Origin: an uncultured Campylobacter sp.
Lineage (GTDB): Bacteria > Campylobacterota > Campylobacteria > Campylobacterales > Campylobacteraceae
Length of the DNA: 64,000 nucleotides
Assembly: GCF_963518785.1 (NCBI RefSeq)
Contig: NZ_CAUQKJ010000003.1
Span: 62,001 to 126,000, forward strand
Direction: 5' to 3'
In this document: positions 43,383 to 52,255 of the stretch, piece after piece
How positions within the stretch are numbered: the first letter of the stretch is position 1
Layout of the letters: the number at the start of each line of letters is the position of its first letter
Notes under the pieces: generated by a model
The model's input: only the letters and a program-made list of their open reading frames with translations
The model's database searches: none
Told to the model about the DNA's origin: nothing
Translations under genes and position numbers: made by a program

Positions 43383-45695
43383 ATGAAGCAAAATTATGGC
43401 GCTAGTAATATTAAAGTTTTAAAAGGTCTTGAGGCTGTTAGAAAGCGCCCTGGAATGTATATCGGAGACACCAATATCGGCGGACTTCACCATATGATCT
43501 ACGAGGTAGTTGATAATTCGATCGATGAGGCGATGGCGGGCTACTGCGACACGATCGATGTTGAGATCACGAGTGAGGGAAGTTGTATCGTTAGCGATAA
43601 CGGTCGTGGGATTCCCGTTGATATACACCCGACTGAAAAAATTCCTGCTGCGACGGTGGTTCTTACGGTGCTTCATGCAGGCGGTAAATTTGACAAAGAC
43701 ACTTATAAAGTCTCCGGTGGTCTGCACGGCGTGGGTGTTAGCGTCGTAAATGCACTCTCAAAAAAGCTCGTTGCTACGATCAAACGGGATGGAAATATTT
43801 ATAGACAAGAATTTGCCAAAGGAATTCCTACTACCGAGCTTGAAAAGATAAAAACTACTAATCGCACGGGTACTACGATTGAGTTTTGGCCCGACGGCGA
43901 AATTTTTGAAATTTTAGAATTTGACGATGAAATTTTATCAAAAAGATTTCGCGAGTTAGCGTATCTAAATCCAAAAATTACAATAAATTTTAAAGATAAT
44001 CGCACTGGCAGGGATGAGCACTTTCACTTTGAAGGCGGCTTGGAAAGCTTCGTAAATGATATGAATAAAGCGCCTGCCATATCTAAAGCCGTATCGTTTA
44101 GTGATAGCGCGGATGATGTTATGGTCGATTTTGCGCTGATGTATAACGAAACGTATAGCGAAAATTTGTTAAGCTTCGTAAATAATATCAAAACTCCGGA
44201 CGGCGGTACGCACGAGGCGGGTTTTAGAGCGGGTCTTACGCGCGCGATAACAAATTACGTCGCGGCAAATGCGGCTGCACGCGAAAAGGACACGAAGATC
44301 ACCGGCGACGACGTTCGCGAGGGGCTTATCGCGGTAATTAGCGTAAAGGTTCCTGAGCCACAGTTTGAGGGGCAGACTAAAGGTAAGTTGGGCTCCAGCT
44401 ATGTTAAACCGATCGTGCAAAAGATGGCGTTTGAGGTGCTTAGCAAGTATTTTGAAGAAAATCCGATCGAAGCGCGCGCCATTATGAATAAGGCTCTTTT
44501 AGCTGCGCGCGGTCGCGAAGCGGCAAAAAAAGCGCGCGATCTAACGCGCAAAAAAGACAATATAAATTCCGTCGGCACCCTTCCGGGAAAGCTAGCCGAT
44601 TGTCAGAGTAAGGATGCGAGCATTAGCGAAATTTATCTAGTCGAGGGCGATAGCGCGGGCGGCTCGGCGAAGCAGGGAAGAGACCGGGTGTTTCAAGCGA
44701 TCCTGCCGCTTAGAGGTAAAATTTTAAACGTAGAAAAGGCGCGCCTGGATAGAATTTTACAATCCGAAGAGATTAAAAATATGATCACGGCCTTTGGTTG
44801 CGGTATCGGCGAGGAATTTAACGAAGAAAAGCTTCGCTATCACAAAATCATTATTATGACCGATGCGGATGTCGACGGTAGCCACATTCAGACTCTGCTT
44901 TTAACATTTTTCTTTAGATTTTTGCGTCCTATCGTGGAAAACGGCTATGTTTATCTGGCACAGCCGCCGCTTTTTAGATATAAAAAGGGCAAAAAAGAGA
45001 TTTATCTAAAAGATGAAAAGGCGCTTAGCGAGTTTTTGATCGAAACGGGCATTGATATGGGCGAGTTTGAAGGCATCGGCAACGAGGATTTGATTGATTA
45101 TCTAAAAATCGTCTCAAATTATCGCTCGCTTCTGAATGAGCTTAAAAAGCGCTTCAGCGTGCTTAGCGCGATCAGATTTTTGATAGAAAACGATGAAGCG
45201 CGAAGCCTTGGCTATGAGGAGTTATTTGAAATTTTAAAACCGCGTTTGGAAAGTGAAGGATTTAATATCTTAAATTCCTACGTAAATGATGAAGGCATTA
45301 GAATTTATGTCCAGACGCCGAGCGGCTTAGAACAGCTTGTGATAGATGAGAATTTATTCGGCAATTATATCTTTGAAGAGGCGATCAGAGTTTATTCAAA
45401 GATCAAAGAGCGGGATGTAAGCTTTGGCAAGGATTTTATTGAAATTTTAGATGAAATCGAAAAAAGCTCGAAAAAAGGCGCTTATATTCAGCGCTATAAA
45501 GGTCTTGGAGAGATGAATCCGGAGCAGCTTTGGGAAACCACTATGAGCCCTGAAAATAGAAGGCTTTTAAAAATTAGCATTGCAGACGCACAGAGTGCTA
45601 GCGATACCTTTAATCTTTTCATGGGCGACGAGGTCGAGCCACGCCGAAACTACATCCAAGATCATGCAAAAGATGTTAAACACTTGGATATATAA
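43383..45695 (+). CDS. gyrB: DNA gyrase subunit B
   Basis: 770 residues. GHKL ATPase with KRPGMYIGDTN, DNGRGIPVDIHP and GGLHGVGVSVVNALS, then TOPRIM with EGDSAGGSAKQGRDR and DADVDGSH, and the C-terminal QRYKGLGEMNPEQLW, all diagnostic. With GyrA introduces negative supercoils. The stop overlaps the start of the following GGDEF/EAL-like gene by one base (TAATG), so that gene is translated from the gyrB message. Confidence 0.97.
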   Translation: MKQNYGASNIKVLKGLEAVRKRPGMYIGDTNIGGLHHMIYEVVDNSIDEAMAGYCDTIDVEITSEGSCIVSDNGRGIPVDIHPTEKIPAATVVLTVLHAGGKFDKDTYKVSGGLHGVGVSVVNALSKKLVATIKRDGNIYRQEFAKGIPTTELEKIKTTNRTGTTIEFWPDGEIFEILEFDDEILSKRFRELAYLNPKITINFKDNRTGRDEHFHFEGGLESFVNDMNKAPAISKAVSFSDSADDVMVDFALMYNETYSENLLSFVNNIKTPDGGTHEAGFRAGLTRAITNYVAANAAAREKDTKITGDDVREGLIAVISVKVPEPQFEGQTKGKLGSSYVKPIVQKMAFEVLSKYFEENPIEARAIMNKALLAARGREAAKKARDLTRKKDNINSVGTLPGKLADCQSKDASISEIYLVEGDSAGGSAKQGRDRVFQAILPLRGKILNVEKARLDRILQSEEIKNMITAFGCGIGEEFNEEKLRYHKIIIMTDADVDGSHIQTLLLTFFFRFLRPIVENGYVYLAQPPLFRYKKGKKEIYLKDEKALSEFLIETGIDMGEFEGIGNEDLIDYLKIVSNYRSLLNELKKRFSVLSAIRFLIENDEARSLGYEELFEILKPRLESEGFNILNSYVNDEGIRIYVQTPSGLEQLVIDENLFGNYIFEEAIRVYSKIKERDVSFGKDFIEILDEIEKSSKKGAYIQRYKGLGEMNPEQLWETTMSPENRRLLKISIADAQSASDTFNLFMGDEVEPRRNYIQDHAKDVKHLDI

Positions 45696-47125
45696 TGCCT
45701 GTTCTATTTAGTGAGACCAAAGAGCGCGAAAATCGTTTCATAACGGCACTTAAAATTTCGGTGCCATTTACCTGCGTTTTGATTGTTTTTGGAATTATTT
45801 TGTTTCGAAACGGCGAGTTTAAATTTGATGACGTAATTTTGTTTTTGATACTTTTGATCTGCTATGTTTATTATGTCATCTATCAAATTTACTTTGGCTT
45901 TCAAAAGACGCTGATAGATCCCGTTACTCACGTGTTTGTGCGCGAGGAGATCGAGAAAATTTTAAGCAACGATCTAGCTAAAAATCATCAAATAAATATT
46001 GTCCTTTTGCGAATTAAAAATATCATCGACATAAACGATCGATACGGTTATAAAAACGGCGATGAAATTTTATATGAGTATTGTAAAGAACTTTCAAATT
46101 TTATGGCGGAGCAGGGTTTTAAGGACCTTCCGATCGGGCGCTTTATAAACGGCTACTTTGTATTCGGCGTAGAATCAAAAGCTACGAATTTAAGCCATAT
46201 TTTGCGAATGTTTGAGCATAAAATTTCAAGTCAAACGATTAAAAATGTAGAGATAAAAAGCGAATTTACAATGCTTCCAAGCTCATATGATCGCAATCTA
46301 AATAATATCGTAAATGCTCTATTTTATAAGATAAATCACCTGGACGACGAAGAGCACGGCGAGAAGGCGATCGACGTTGAGAAGGTACTAATCGACGTAT
46401 TTTCCGCCGACGTAATGGAAGCGATCGATAGTGAAAATTTCAGTTTTAAATATCAGCGCGTCGCAGATAAAAACGGCGTGAAATCACATATAAATTTGAT
46501 TCCAAAGCTTGATCTGCGAAGCGGCGAAAAGATCACAAAAAGTAGAATTTTAGATATTTTGCTTCTAAATCATTACGATATTAAATACGATATTTCGATG
46601 ATGAGGCAAATTTCTAGAATCATCTATTTTAAGGATATCGACGCTAAAATTTTTATCGAGATTATGCCTCAGACGCTGCGAAATAACGAGTTTCGCAATG
46701 AAATTTTAAAGCTCATCGATAATAATCTAATCGATCCGAAAAAGATCGTGTTTGAGTTTAACGAAAAGCTTATCTATTCTGAGATCAAGCGCTTTGATGA
46801 AATTTTGATTAAATTCCGCGAACTCGGATTTAGCTTCGCGCTGTCGCAGTTTGGCGGCTCAAACGCAAGCTTTGAATATTTAAAATTTTTAGAAGTGGAT
46901 TTTATCGTTTACGACATAGAATTTAATAAAAATTTAGACGATGAAAAGATTAAAAATATCTTTATAGGCATCAACGAAGCCTGTGCGAAATCGGGCGTCA
47001 AAACCGTAATGCGCTTCATCGACAAAGAGGAATTTCAAATGCAGCTTTATAAAATGGGCATCGATTATATTCAGGGATTTTGCGTCGAAAAGCCGAACGA
47101 TATATCGAATTTAAGGAGATCATAG
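45695..47125 (+). CDS. Degenerate GGDEF/EAL-type membrane protein
   Basis: 476 residues. Two membrane helices (about 20-38 and 47-66) are followed by a GGDEF-like domain and an EAL-like domain. The diguanylate cyclase motif reads YKNGDEIL instead of GGDEF; the EAL motif is absent (the equivalent segment is SFKYQRVAD), the metal-binding E-x-T/N motif reads FEFNEKLI, and the DDFG motif reads LSQFGGSNASFEYL. Neither enzyme activity is expected, so it may be a c-di-GMP-independent scaffold or signal protein. TAATG overlap with gyrB and one-base overlap with queF place it in the gyrB-queF operon. Confidence 0.75.
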   Translation: MPVLFSETKERENRFITALKISVPFTCVLIVFGIILFRNGEFKFDDVILFLILLICYVYYVIYQIYFGFQKTLIDPVTHVFVREEIEKILSNDLAKNHQINIVLLRIKNIIDINDRYGYKNGDEILYEYCKELSNFMAEQGFKDLPIGRFINGYFVFGVESKATNLSHILRMFEHKISSQTIKNVEIKSEFTMLPSSYDRNLNNIVNALFYKINHLDDEEHGEKAIDVEKVLIDVFSADVMEAIDSENFSFKYQRVADKNGVKSHINLIPKLDLRSGEKITKSRILDILLLNHYDIKYDISMMRQISRIIYFKDIDAKIFIEIMPQTLRNNEFRNEILKLIDNNLIDPKKIVFEFNEKLIYSEIKRFDEILIKFRELGFSFALSQFGGSNASFEYLKFLEVDFIVYDIEFNKNLDDEKIKNIFIGINEACAKSGVKTVMRFIDKEEFQMQLYKMGIDYIQGFCVEKPNDISNLRRS

Positions 47126-47505
47126 TGAGATACGGCGAAGAGGAAATTGAGAAATTTGACATAGAAAAGATGGAAGTTTGGCCCAATAAACAGGAGCACG
47201 ATTATCTGATAAAAATAACCCTACCTGAGTTTTGCTGCCGCTGTCCGCGCTCGGGCTATCCGGATTTTGCGACGATCTATTTGGAATATATCCCGGACAA
47301 GCTCGTAGTCGAACTTAAAGCTATCAAACTTTACATAAATTCCTTTATGAATCGCTATATTAGCCACGAAGATAGCATAAATGAAATTTATGGCGCATTG
47401 CAAAGCAAATTAAAGCCTAAATTTATGAAAATCACGGGCGATTTTAATCCGCGCGGCAATGTCCACACCGTAATCGAAATAAACTCGGATCAAATTTACC
47501 GATGA
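47125..47505 (+). CDS. queF: 7-cyano-7-deazaguanine reductase QueF
   Basis: 126 residues, the short unimodular type. Nucleophile Cys40 and Asp47 lie in FCCRCPRSGYPDFATIYLEY, and ELKAIKLYINSFMNR corresponds to the substrate motif usually written E-[SL]-K-S-x-K. Reduces preQ0 to preQ1 in queuosine synthesis with NADPH. It begins with GTG at 47125: AAGGAG lies six bases before it, and the longer in-frame start would overlap the previous gene by 46 bases. Its end overlaps the HD gene by four bases (ATGA). Confidence 0.93.
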   Translation: MRYGEEEIEKFDIEKMEVWPNKQEHDYLIKITLPEFCCRCPRSGYPDFATIYLEYIPDKLVVELKAIKLYINSFMNRYISHEDSINEIYGALQSKLKPKFMKITGDFNPRGNVHTVIEINSDQIYR

Positions 47506-48737
47506 TAAGCTCAAATTTAGTCGAACAAATTTTTAAATCCGCAAGCATTAGCCGCTGGAACGATTACCCAAAGATGGTAAGTCTAGTCGAGCTCGACAAA
47601 CAGGCGCATAAATTTATCATCGCTTATTTCATCGCTAGCTTTGAGCGCGATGTGGATATCAACTATGTGATAGAAGCAGGGATTTTCGAGTTTTTAGCGC
47701 GCATCGTCGTAACCGATATTCGCCCGGACGTTTTTCATCAGATCCAAAAAACCAAGAAAAAAAAGATCAACGAATGGGTTCTAAGTGTCCTGGAAAGCGA
47801 TCTTTTGCCTATTCAAAATGGCGCTTTTTTCGAGCGATTTAAAAAATATCTAAATTCCAAGGATCATAAGAAAGAAGCCGTGATCTTAAAGGCGGCGAGC
47901 TACCTTTCTACGCGCTGGGAATTTAATATCGTCTATCAAACGAGTCAGTTTCTAAACGACATCGAGGAGCTAAAAGCCAAGGTCGAGGAGGAGCTCGAGG
48001 ATTATTACGAGCTAATCGGCGTGCGAAAGATCGTGATGAATAAAAAACTTGCTCGCATAGTCGATCTTAGCGGCAGACTTCGTTTTCAAAAGCGCTGGGC
48101 GCAGACGCCGCGCATCCCTGAGACATCGGTGCTTGGACACATGCTGGTAGTTGCGATTTTAAGCTACTTTTTTTCGCTTGAAGTGGATGCGTGCCGCTCG
48201 CGCACGGCGTATAATTTTTTCTGCGCGCTATTTCATGATTTGCCCGAAAGCCTAACTCGCGACATCATTAGCCCCGTAAAATACGGCGTCAAGGGCCTTA
48301 GCGACATCATTAGCGAATATGAGATGCGGCTAATAGACGATAAAATTTTACCCTTTGTGCCCGAGCATATGAGAGATGATTTCAGTTATATTTTAGGTAT
48401 CCGCAAAGAGGGCGGTAAATTTATAAAAGACGAGTTTGAAAATCGCACTTTCGAGCTAGGCAAGGAGCCTAAATTTGCAGAAGGCAGCCTAAAGATGTTT
48501 AATGAAGATAAATTTCGCGCAATCGACGGCAAGGCGCTTAAGTATTGCGATAAACTAGCGGCGTTTTTCGAGGCGGGGATTTCGATCAGCTACGGCGTGA
48601 AAAGCAAGGAGTTGCTTAGTGGGTATAATTCGATGTTAGAGTTTTTCAAAGCCAAGCCGAAAATTGAAGGCGTCGATTTTCAGAGTGTTTGCGAGGATTT
48701 CAAAGAGCATTTCGGACTTAATAGGATCGATTTATAA
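47502..48737 (+). CDS. HD-domain phosphohydrolase family protein
   Basis: 411 residues. The C-terminal half contains the HD metal motif: His in VLGHMLVVAIL, His-Asp in FFCALFHDLPESLTRD and an Asp in LKYCDKLAAFF, resembling YfbR/5'-nucleotidase-type HD proteins. The N-terminal half (LDKQAHKFIIAYFIA, a second His-containing segment) may be a degenerate second HD domain, because EGIFEFLARIV-like helices recur. Probably a nucleotide or phosphate-ester hydrolase; substrate unknown. Fifth gene of the dnaN-gyrB-GGDEF/EAL-queF-HD series with coupled starts. Ends three bases before the 3' end of the SRP RNA gene on the opposite strand. Confidence 0.75.
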   Translation: MISSNLVEQIFKSASISRWNDYPKMVSLVELDKQAHKFIIAYFIASFERDVDINYVIEAGIFEFLARIVVTDIRPDVFHQIQKTKKKKINEWVLSVLESDLLPIQNGAFFERFKKYLNSKDHKKEAVILKAASYLSTRWEFNIVYQTSQFLNDIEELKAKVEEELEDYYELIGVRKIVMNKKLARIVDLSGRLRFQKRWAQTPRIPETSVLGHMLVVAILSYFFSLEVDACRSRTAYNFFCALFHDLPESLTRDIISPVKYGVKGLSDIISEYEMRLIDDKILPFVPEHMRDDFSYILGIRKEGGKFIKDEFENRTFELGKEPKFAEGSLKMFNEDKFRAIDGKALKYCDKLAAFFEAGISISYGVKSKELLSGYNSMLEFFKAKPKIEGVDFQSVCEDFKEHFGLNRIDL

Positions 48738-48739
48738 AA

Positions 48740-48842
48740 CCCCTTCCCAGATGGCTGCGGCACATGCGAGATCTAAGTGCTCTGCTGTATTCCTACCCTG
48801 AAGCGGTGCCTAAAAAAAGCATTGCACAGGTCTAAGAAAGGG
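48740..48842 (-). ncRNA. ffs: Signal recognition particle RNA (4.5S type)
   Basis: About 103 nt on the minus strand. The apical hairpin reads CAGG-GTA-GGAA-TAC-AGCA: GGAA tetraloop, GTA/TAC stem and the symmetric loop CAGG/AGCA that binds Ffh. The 3' half has GCATGTGCCGCAGCCATCTGG, like the GCGTGTGCCGGGATGTAGCTGG of E. coli 4.5S RNA. The ends pair through 12 positions (CCCTTTCTTAGA with TCTGGGAAGGGG), followed by TTTT. A TATAAT lies eight bases upstream. Ends may be off by a few nt. It lies opposite to and adjacent to the HD gene. Confidence 0.92.
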
Positions 48843-48850
48843 CAAACGGG

Positions 48851-48856
48851 ATTATA
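48851..48856 (-). promoter_or_regulatory. -10 box of the SRP RNA gene
   Basis: Perfect TATAAT on the minus strand, eight bases before the predicted 5' end of the SRP RNA. No clear -35, which is usual for Campylobacter sigma70 promoters. Confidence 0.75.
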
Positions 48857-48885
48857 TGGAAATGTTTCTTAAAGTAAGGTTATAA

Positions 48886-49305
48886 ATGAATTTCAAAAAT
48901 CATCTTTTATCCGTATTTCGCGAGGTTTTTATCCCTCATCATCGTTCTATTGAGTTCAGAGCCAAAATTTTTGCCGCTATGCTGCTTGCTAAAAAAAAGC
49001 AGACCGACGAGGATTACGACGCGATCAAAGATATAGCCGGCGAAATTTATCCGGGCGACGAACAGCGCATCGGCGTGCTGGTCTCCATCGTAAAAGAGTA
49101 TATCTTAAAGGCGAAAACCTATAAAAGCTTAAATTTAGATTCGCTTTTAAAAGAGATCGACAGAGATATCAAAAATAACAAAAAATATATCAAAAAGATT
49201 GATTTTTCGCATCTACGCCGTTTGATTGGAGATGATGACGAGGATGCGCTAATCCAACAGCGCGTTTATGAGTTTTTTGTCTGCGAAGTCAAAGAATACT
49301 CGTAA
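48886..49305 (+). CDS. Conserved-looking helical protein of unknown function
   Basis: 139 residues, all-helical and charged, no signal peptide. A cluster of basic residues (RREFIP-like HHRSIEFRAKIFAAMLLAKKK, in short pieces) begins it and an acidic patch (GDDDEDALIQQ) ends it. The helix pattern recalls TerB-like metal-binding folds, but I cannot name the family. AAGGTTATAA before the ATG. Lies between the SRP RNA gene and typA with 64 bp to the latter. Confidence 0.6.
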   Translation: MNFKNHLLSVFREVFIPHHRSIEFRAKIFAAMLLAKKKQTDEDYDAIKDIAGEIYPGDEQRIGVLVSIVKEYILKAKTYKSLNLDSLLKEIDRDIKNNKKYIKKIDFSHLRRLIGDDDEDALIQQRVYEFFVCEVKEYS

Positions 49306-49369
49306 ATTTTTATCTTAAGAATTTTTTTAGTATAATCATCAGTTTTTGAAATTATAAACGGAGAAAAAT

Positions 49370-51172
49370 TTGGAAAATATCAGAAATATCGCGGTTATCG
49401 CGCACGTCGATCACGGAAAGACCACTATCGTAGACGAGCTTTTAAAACAATCCGGCACCTTTGGTAATCACCAAGAAGTCGGCGAGCGCGTGATGGACAG
49501 CAACGACATAGAGCGCGAGCGCGGTATTACGATCCTATCCAAAAATACCGCTATCCATTACGGCGGCGTTAAAATCAATATCATCGACACTCCGGGTCAC
49601 GCCGATTTCGGCGGCGAGGTCGAGCGCGTACTAAAGATGGTAGACGGCGTGCTTTTACTCGTCGATGCGCAAGAAGGCGTTATGCCGCAGACTAAATTTG
49701 TCGTGAAAAAGGCGCTGTCTTTGGGACTGCGACCGATCGTAGTAGTAAATAAAATCGACAAGCCCGCAGCCGATCCGGACCGCGTGGTAAATGAAATTTT
49801 CGATCTTTTCGTAGCGCTTGATGCAAACGACGAGCAGCTCGAGTTTCCGGTCATCTACGCCGCTGCTAAAAACGGCTACGCAAAATACGATCTAAGCGAC
49901 GAAAGCGCCGATATGAAGCCGCTTTTTGAGACGATCATCTCTCACGTCCCTACTCCTAGCGGCAGCGACGACAATCCGCTTCAGTTGCAGGTTTTTACGC
50001 TCGATTATGACAACTACGTCGGCAAGATCGGTATCGCTAGGATTTTCAACGGCACGATAAACAAAAACCAAAGCGTTATGTTAGCTAAAGCAGACGGCAC
50101 GCACATAAACGGCAGAATTTCAAAGCTCATCGGCTTTAGCGGGCTTGAGCGCACCGACATCGATGCGGCGGGCACGGGCGACATCGTAGCGATCGCTGGC
50201 TTTGACGCGCTTGACGTAGGCGACAGCATCGTAGATCCAAGTAATCCGATTCCGCTTGATGCGCTGCATATCGAAGAGCCAACCCTTAGCGTAATTTTTA
50301 GCGTAAATGACGGACCGCTAGCCGGCACGGAGGGTAAATTCGTAACCTCAAACAAGATCGACGAGCGCCTGGAAGCGGAGATGAAAACCAACATAGCGAT
50401 GCGCTATGAAAACGCGGGCGAGGGCAAATTTAAAGTAAGCGGTCGCGGCGAGCTGCAGATCACGATTTTGGCCGAGAATATGCGCCGCGAGGGCTTTGAG
50501 TTTTGCCTCGGGCGCCCGGAAGTTATCATCAAAGAGATCGACGGCATCAAATGCGAGCCTTTCGAGCACTTAGTTATCGACGCGCCCGATGATTGCACCG
50601 GCACCGTCATAGAAAAGCTCGGCCGCAAAAAGGCCGAGATGAAGGTGATGAATCCTACCGGCGACGGGCAGACGCGTATGGAGTTTGAGATTCCGGCGCG
50701 CGGTCTTATCGGCTTTCGCTCGCAGTTTTTGACCGATACTCGCGGCGAAGGGGTGATGAATCATAGCTTTTTGGAATTTCGCCCCTTCATCGGCGCGGTC
50801 GAAAAGCGACAAAACGGCGCGCTCGTGAGCATGGAAAACGGAGTGGCGCTAGGATACAGCCTGTGGAACCTGCAAGATCGCGGCGTGCTTTTTATCGCTC
50901 CGCAGGCGAAGGTCTATCTGGGCATGATCATCGGCGAGCACAGCCGCCCGAACGATCTGGACGTAAATCCGATCAAGGGTAAAAATTTAACCAACGTCCG
51001 CGCCAGCGGCAGCGATGATGCGATCAAGCTCGTGCCGCCGCGAGTATTAAATTTAGAGCGCGCTTTGGAGTGGATCGAGGAGGACGAGCTTGTGGAGGTC
51101 ACGCCCGTAAATATCCGCGTACGCAAGCGATACCTGGATCCTACGACGCGCAGACGAATGGCGAAAAAGTAG
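49370..51172 (+). CDS. typA: Ribosome-associated GTPase TypA/BipA
   Basis: 600 residues. G-domain motifs: AHVDHGKTT (G1), ERERGITILSKNTA (switch region), DTPGHADFGGEVER (G3), NKIDKP (G4); elongation-factor-like domains and the C-terminal TypA domain (HSRPNDLDVNPIKGK, LDPTTRRRMAK) follow. Acts in stress-related 50S subunit assembly. Starts at TTG with GGAG six bases upstream and no nearer ATG. A strong intrinsic terminator follows directly. Confidence 0.96.
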   Translation: MENIRNIAVIAHVDHGKTTIVDELLKQSGTFGNHQEVGERVMDSNDIERERGITILSKNTAIHYGGVKINIIDTPGHADFGGEVERVLKMVDGVLLLVDAQEGVMPQTKFVVKKALSLGLRPIVVVNKIDKPAADPDRVVNEIFDLFVALDANDEQLEFPVIYAAAKNGYAKYDLSDESADMKPLFETIISHVPTPSGSDDNPLQLQVFTLDYDNYVGKIGIARIFNGTINKNQSVMLAKADGTHINGRISKLIGFSGLERTDIDAAGTGDIVAIAGFDALDVGDSIVDPSNPIPLDALHIEEPTLSVIFSVNDGPLAGTEGKFVTSNKIDERLEAEMKTNIAMRYENAGEGKFKVSGRGELQITILAENMRREGFEFCLGRPEVIIKEIDGIKCEPFEHLVIDAPDDCTGTVIEKLGRKKAEMKVMNPTGDGQTRMEFEIPARGLIGFRSQFLTDTRGEGVMNHSFLEFRPFIGAVEKRQNGALVSMENGVALGYSLWNLQDRGVLFIAPQAKVYLGMIIGEHSRPNDLDVNPIKGKNLTNVRASGSDDAIKLVPPRVLNLERALEWIEEDELVEVTPVNIRVRKRYLDPTTRRRMAKK

Positions 51173-51198
51173 AATTTTTGGATGAAATTTTAAAATTC

Positions 51199-51235
51199 GG
51201 CGTGAAATTTAGCTTTTAAATTTCACGCCTTTTTT
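51199..51235 (+). terminator. Strong intrinsic terminator after typA
   Basis: GGCGTGAAATTTA (51199-51211) pairs perfectly with TAAATTTCACGCC (51217-51229) around a five-base loop, followed by TTTTTT. It can also work in reverse only weakly because no matching A run precedes it. Ends the typA transcript. Confidence 0.85.
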
Positions 51236-51240
51236 ATAGG

Positions 51241-51256
51241 CAAATTTTAAAATTTG
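51241..51256. repeat. 16-bp AT palindrome
   Basis: CAAATTTTAAAATTTG is a perfect palindrome containing the recurring 14-bp AAATTTTAAAATTT. It stands between the typA terminator and the HAD gene. Confidence 0.7.
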
Positions 51257-51284
51257 CGCTGCTAAAATTTTGCTAGGAGAGGCA

Positions 51285-51872
51285 ATGAATCTTGTTTTAT
51301 TCGACTTTGATGGCACGATCACGCGCGATGATTCGCTACTCGAGTTCGTCGCCTACGTAGTCGGATTTAAGAAATTTTTTCGCGGGATTTTGGTGCTATC
51401 TCCCATTTTAGCGGCGTATAAATTAGGTCTTGCGAGCAATAATTTTACGCGCAGAAAGCTCTTGGGCTACTTTTTTGCGGGCATGAGCGCCGATAAATTC
51501 GATAAAATTTGCAAAAAATACTCCACCACCCACATCGAAGATATCCTAAAACAAAGTGCTATGGACAAGATCGCAAGCTACAAAGCCGCGGGCGATAAGA
51601 TCGTCATCGTCACCGCCTCGCTCGAAGACTGGCTGCGTCCATGGTGCGACGCGCAGGGCTTGGAGCTTTTAGGCACCAAAATACGGCGCAAAGGCGGCAT
51701 CATCACGGGCGAGATCGAGGGGCAGAACTGCTACGGCGCGCAAAAGGTCGCTCGCGTGCGCGCGGCATACGACGTGCAGGCTTTCGATCGCGTTATCGCT
51801 TACGGCGACAGCAGGGGCGATCGCGAGATGTTAGAATTCGCCGACGAGGCGCACTACAAGGCGTTTGAGTAA
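51285..51872 (+). CDS. HAD-IB family phosphatase
   Basis: 195 residues. Nucleophile motif LFDFDGTITRDDS, motif II around VIVTASLEDW, motif III AYGDSRGDREML with the acidic Mg2+ ligands. The helical cap inserted after motif I is of the HAD-IB (phosphoserine phosphatase-like, SerB-related) type and includes RGILVLSPILAAYKLG, which may be a membrane-associated hairpin. Substrate unknown; related proteins dephosphorylate phosphoserine or phosphatidylglycerol-type lipids. The ATG at 51285 follows AGGAGAGGC; a start five codons upstream lies in the Shine-Dalgarno region. Confidence 0.8.
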   Translation: MNLVLFDFDGTITRDDSLLEFVAYVVGFKKFFRGILVLSPILAAYKLGLASNNFTRRKLLGYFFAGMSADKFDKICKKYSTTHIEDILKQSAMDKIASYKAAGDKIVIVTASLEDWLRPWCDAQGLELLGTKIRRKGGIITGEIEGQNCYGAQKVARVRAAYDVQAFDRVIAYGDSRGDREMLEFADEAHYKAFE

Positions 51873-52255
51873 AATTTAACGGCTGAAAGTTTAAAATAGC
51901 ATCTGCGGCGACTGCGCTTTTGCTTAGAGCTAGATTTCGCCTCACGCGGAATTTTATCCTTTTAAATTTATCGCGCTTATCTGTGGGATTCTACACCGCA
52001 CGATAAATTTTATATTTTATCGCAGCGCAAAAGCACTGAACTATGAAATTATGTTGCAGAATGGGATTTTAAAATTCTTGGTGCGGGTAAAATTATATCG
52101 TAGCGTGGAATTTTGTTCCGAATAGAATATAGATTTTGAAACCGAGCGTAAGATAAAATTTGGAATTTTAGAATTTACAGATTGTAGAATCTCGCTCGCC
52201 GCGTGCGAAGCGGAATTTTAAAATTTCAAAATTTCGCGCCTTAGAATTCTAAGGT
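51873..52255. other. AT-rich spacer, 383 bp
   Basis: No gene. Dense in AAATTT and GGAATTTT words and in GATTTTAAAATT runs, lying between the HAD gene and two convergent minus-strand binding-protein genes. No terminator clear enough to report. Confidence 0.45.
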
